The position numbers and the translations under genes were made by a program. From contig LFLB01000007.1 in NCBI GenBank assembly GCA_001543005.1, positions 242,514 to 306,513 of the forward strand: a stretch of 64,000 nucleotides of DNA. Direction: 5' to 3'. The first letter of the stretch is position 1; every line of letters starts with the position of its first letter. Shown piece after piece: positions 63,871 to 64,000 of the stretch. The notes beneath the pieces were generated by a model. The model saw only the letters and a program-made list of their open reading frames with translations. It searched no databases and had not been told where the DNA came from. The stretch is from Candidatus Spongiihabitans thiooxidans (GTDB taxonomy: Bacteria; Pseudomonadota; Gammaproteobacteria; Arenicellales; Poriferihabitantaceae).

Positions 63871-64000
63871 TTCAGTGCAGACAATAACACCAAATCAGAA
63901 ATTGTGCAATATATTGTATAAGTACTGTTAATGATAAGTAATCTGTCCGCTTTTGTAACACGTAATGTGTCCGGATTTATAGTCGCTATTTTTGGAGTTG

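Overview
The window looks like chromosomal DNA of a Gram-negative proteobacterium, most likely a gammaproteobacterium. The basis is an HD-domain Cca, TrhO, ExoIII, a CPA2 antiporter pair, a Mo-bis-MGD formate dehydrogenase with TAT leader, and many lipobox or signal peptides. No rRNA, tRNA, integrase, intact transposon or CRISPR array was found.

Layout. 1-9151: a partial lipoprotein, pyruvate kinase, a 110-bp tandem duplication, a membrane protein plus membrane phosphoesterase, then an uncharacterised tandem ATP-grasp pair followed by a 20-codon ORF coupled to an MFS transporter, an Fe-alcohol dehydrogenase and ExoIII. 9152-10583 is a decaying patch: a TnpB C-terminal remnant and a frameshifted formylglycine-generating-enzyme-like gene. 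10734-28415 is mostly housekeeping: cystathionine beta-synthase, an Atm1-like ABC exporter, quinone reductase, PhyH oxygenase, trhO, cca, HAD phosphatase, msrB, DUF1223, an antiporter, moaC-moeA, a DsbA-like protein, a flavin reductase remnant, a cold-shock gene and proS.

30222-43977 (all minus strand) is the most interesting region. It is a probable anti-phage operon in the order PLD-SNF2 helicase, sigma-70-like fusion protein, AAA ATPase, Eco57I-like adenine methylase, membrane coiled-coil protein, TcmP and its three-Cys (DUF5131) partner. Helicase, methylase and ATPase match the arrangement I recall being called Hma. The sigma factor sits inside that core. Its first ~190 residues, which replace sigma region 1.1, visibly resemble the N-terminal domain of the methylase of the same operon, and its sigma-finger region looks duplicated. 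A NYN nuclease-like gene (29412) with a C-terminal frameshift flanks the operon.

44240-55218: NAD synthetase, a frameshifted amidohydrolase behind a second antiporter, a possible 44-residue secreted peptide, SDR, ROK kinase, a Rieske oxygenase, glyoxalase I, an ADP-forming acyl-CoA synthetase and an enoyl-CoA hydratase. 55615-63788 (minus) is a formate dehydrogenase operon: TorD-like chaperone, small TAT protein, alpha, beta and gamma subunits, plus several small membrane or exported proteins of unknown role, a biotin-ligase-like protein and an uncharacterised 179-residue protein.

Two window-wide features stand out. Short perfect tandem duplications (9-19 bp, plus one of 110 bp) occur in both genes and spacers. 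Single-base frameshifts break three otherwise well-preserved genes, through either gene decay or consensus errors in the assembly.
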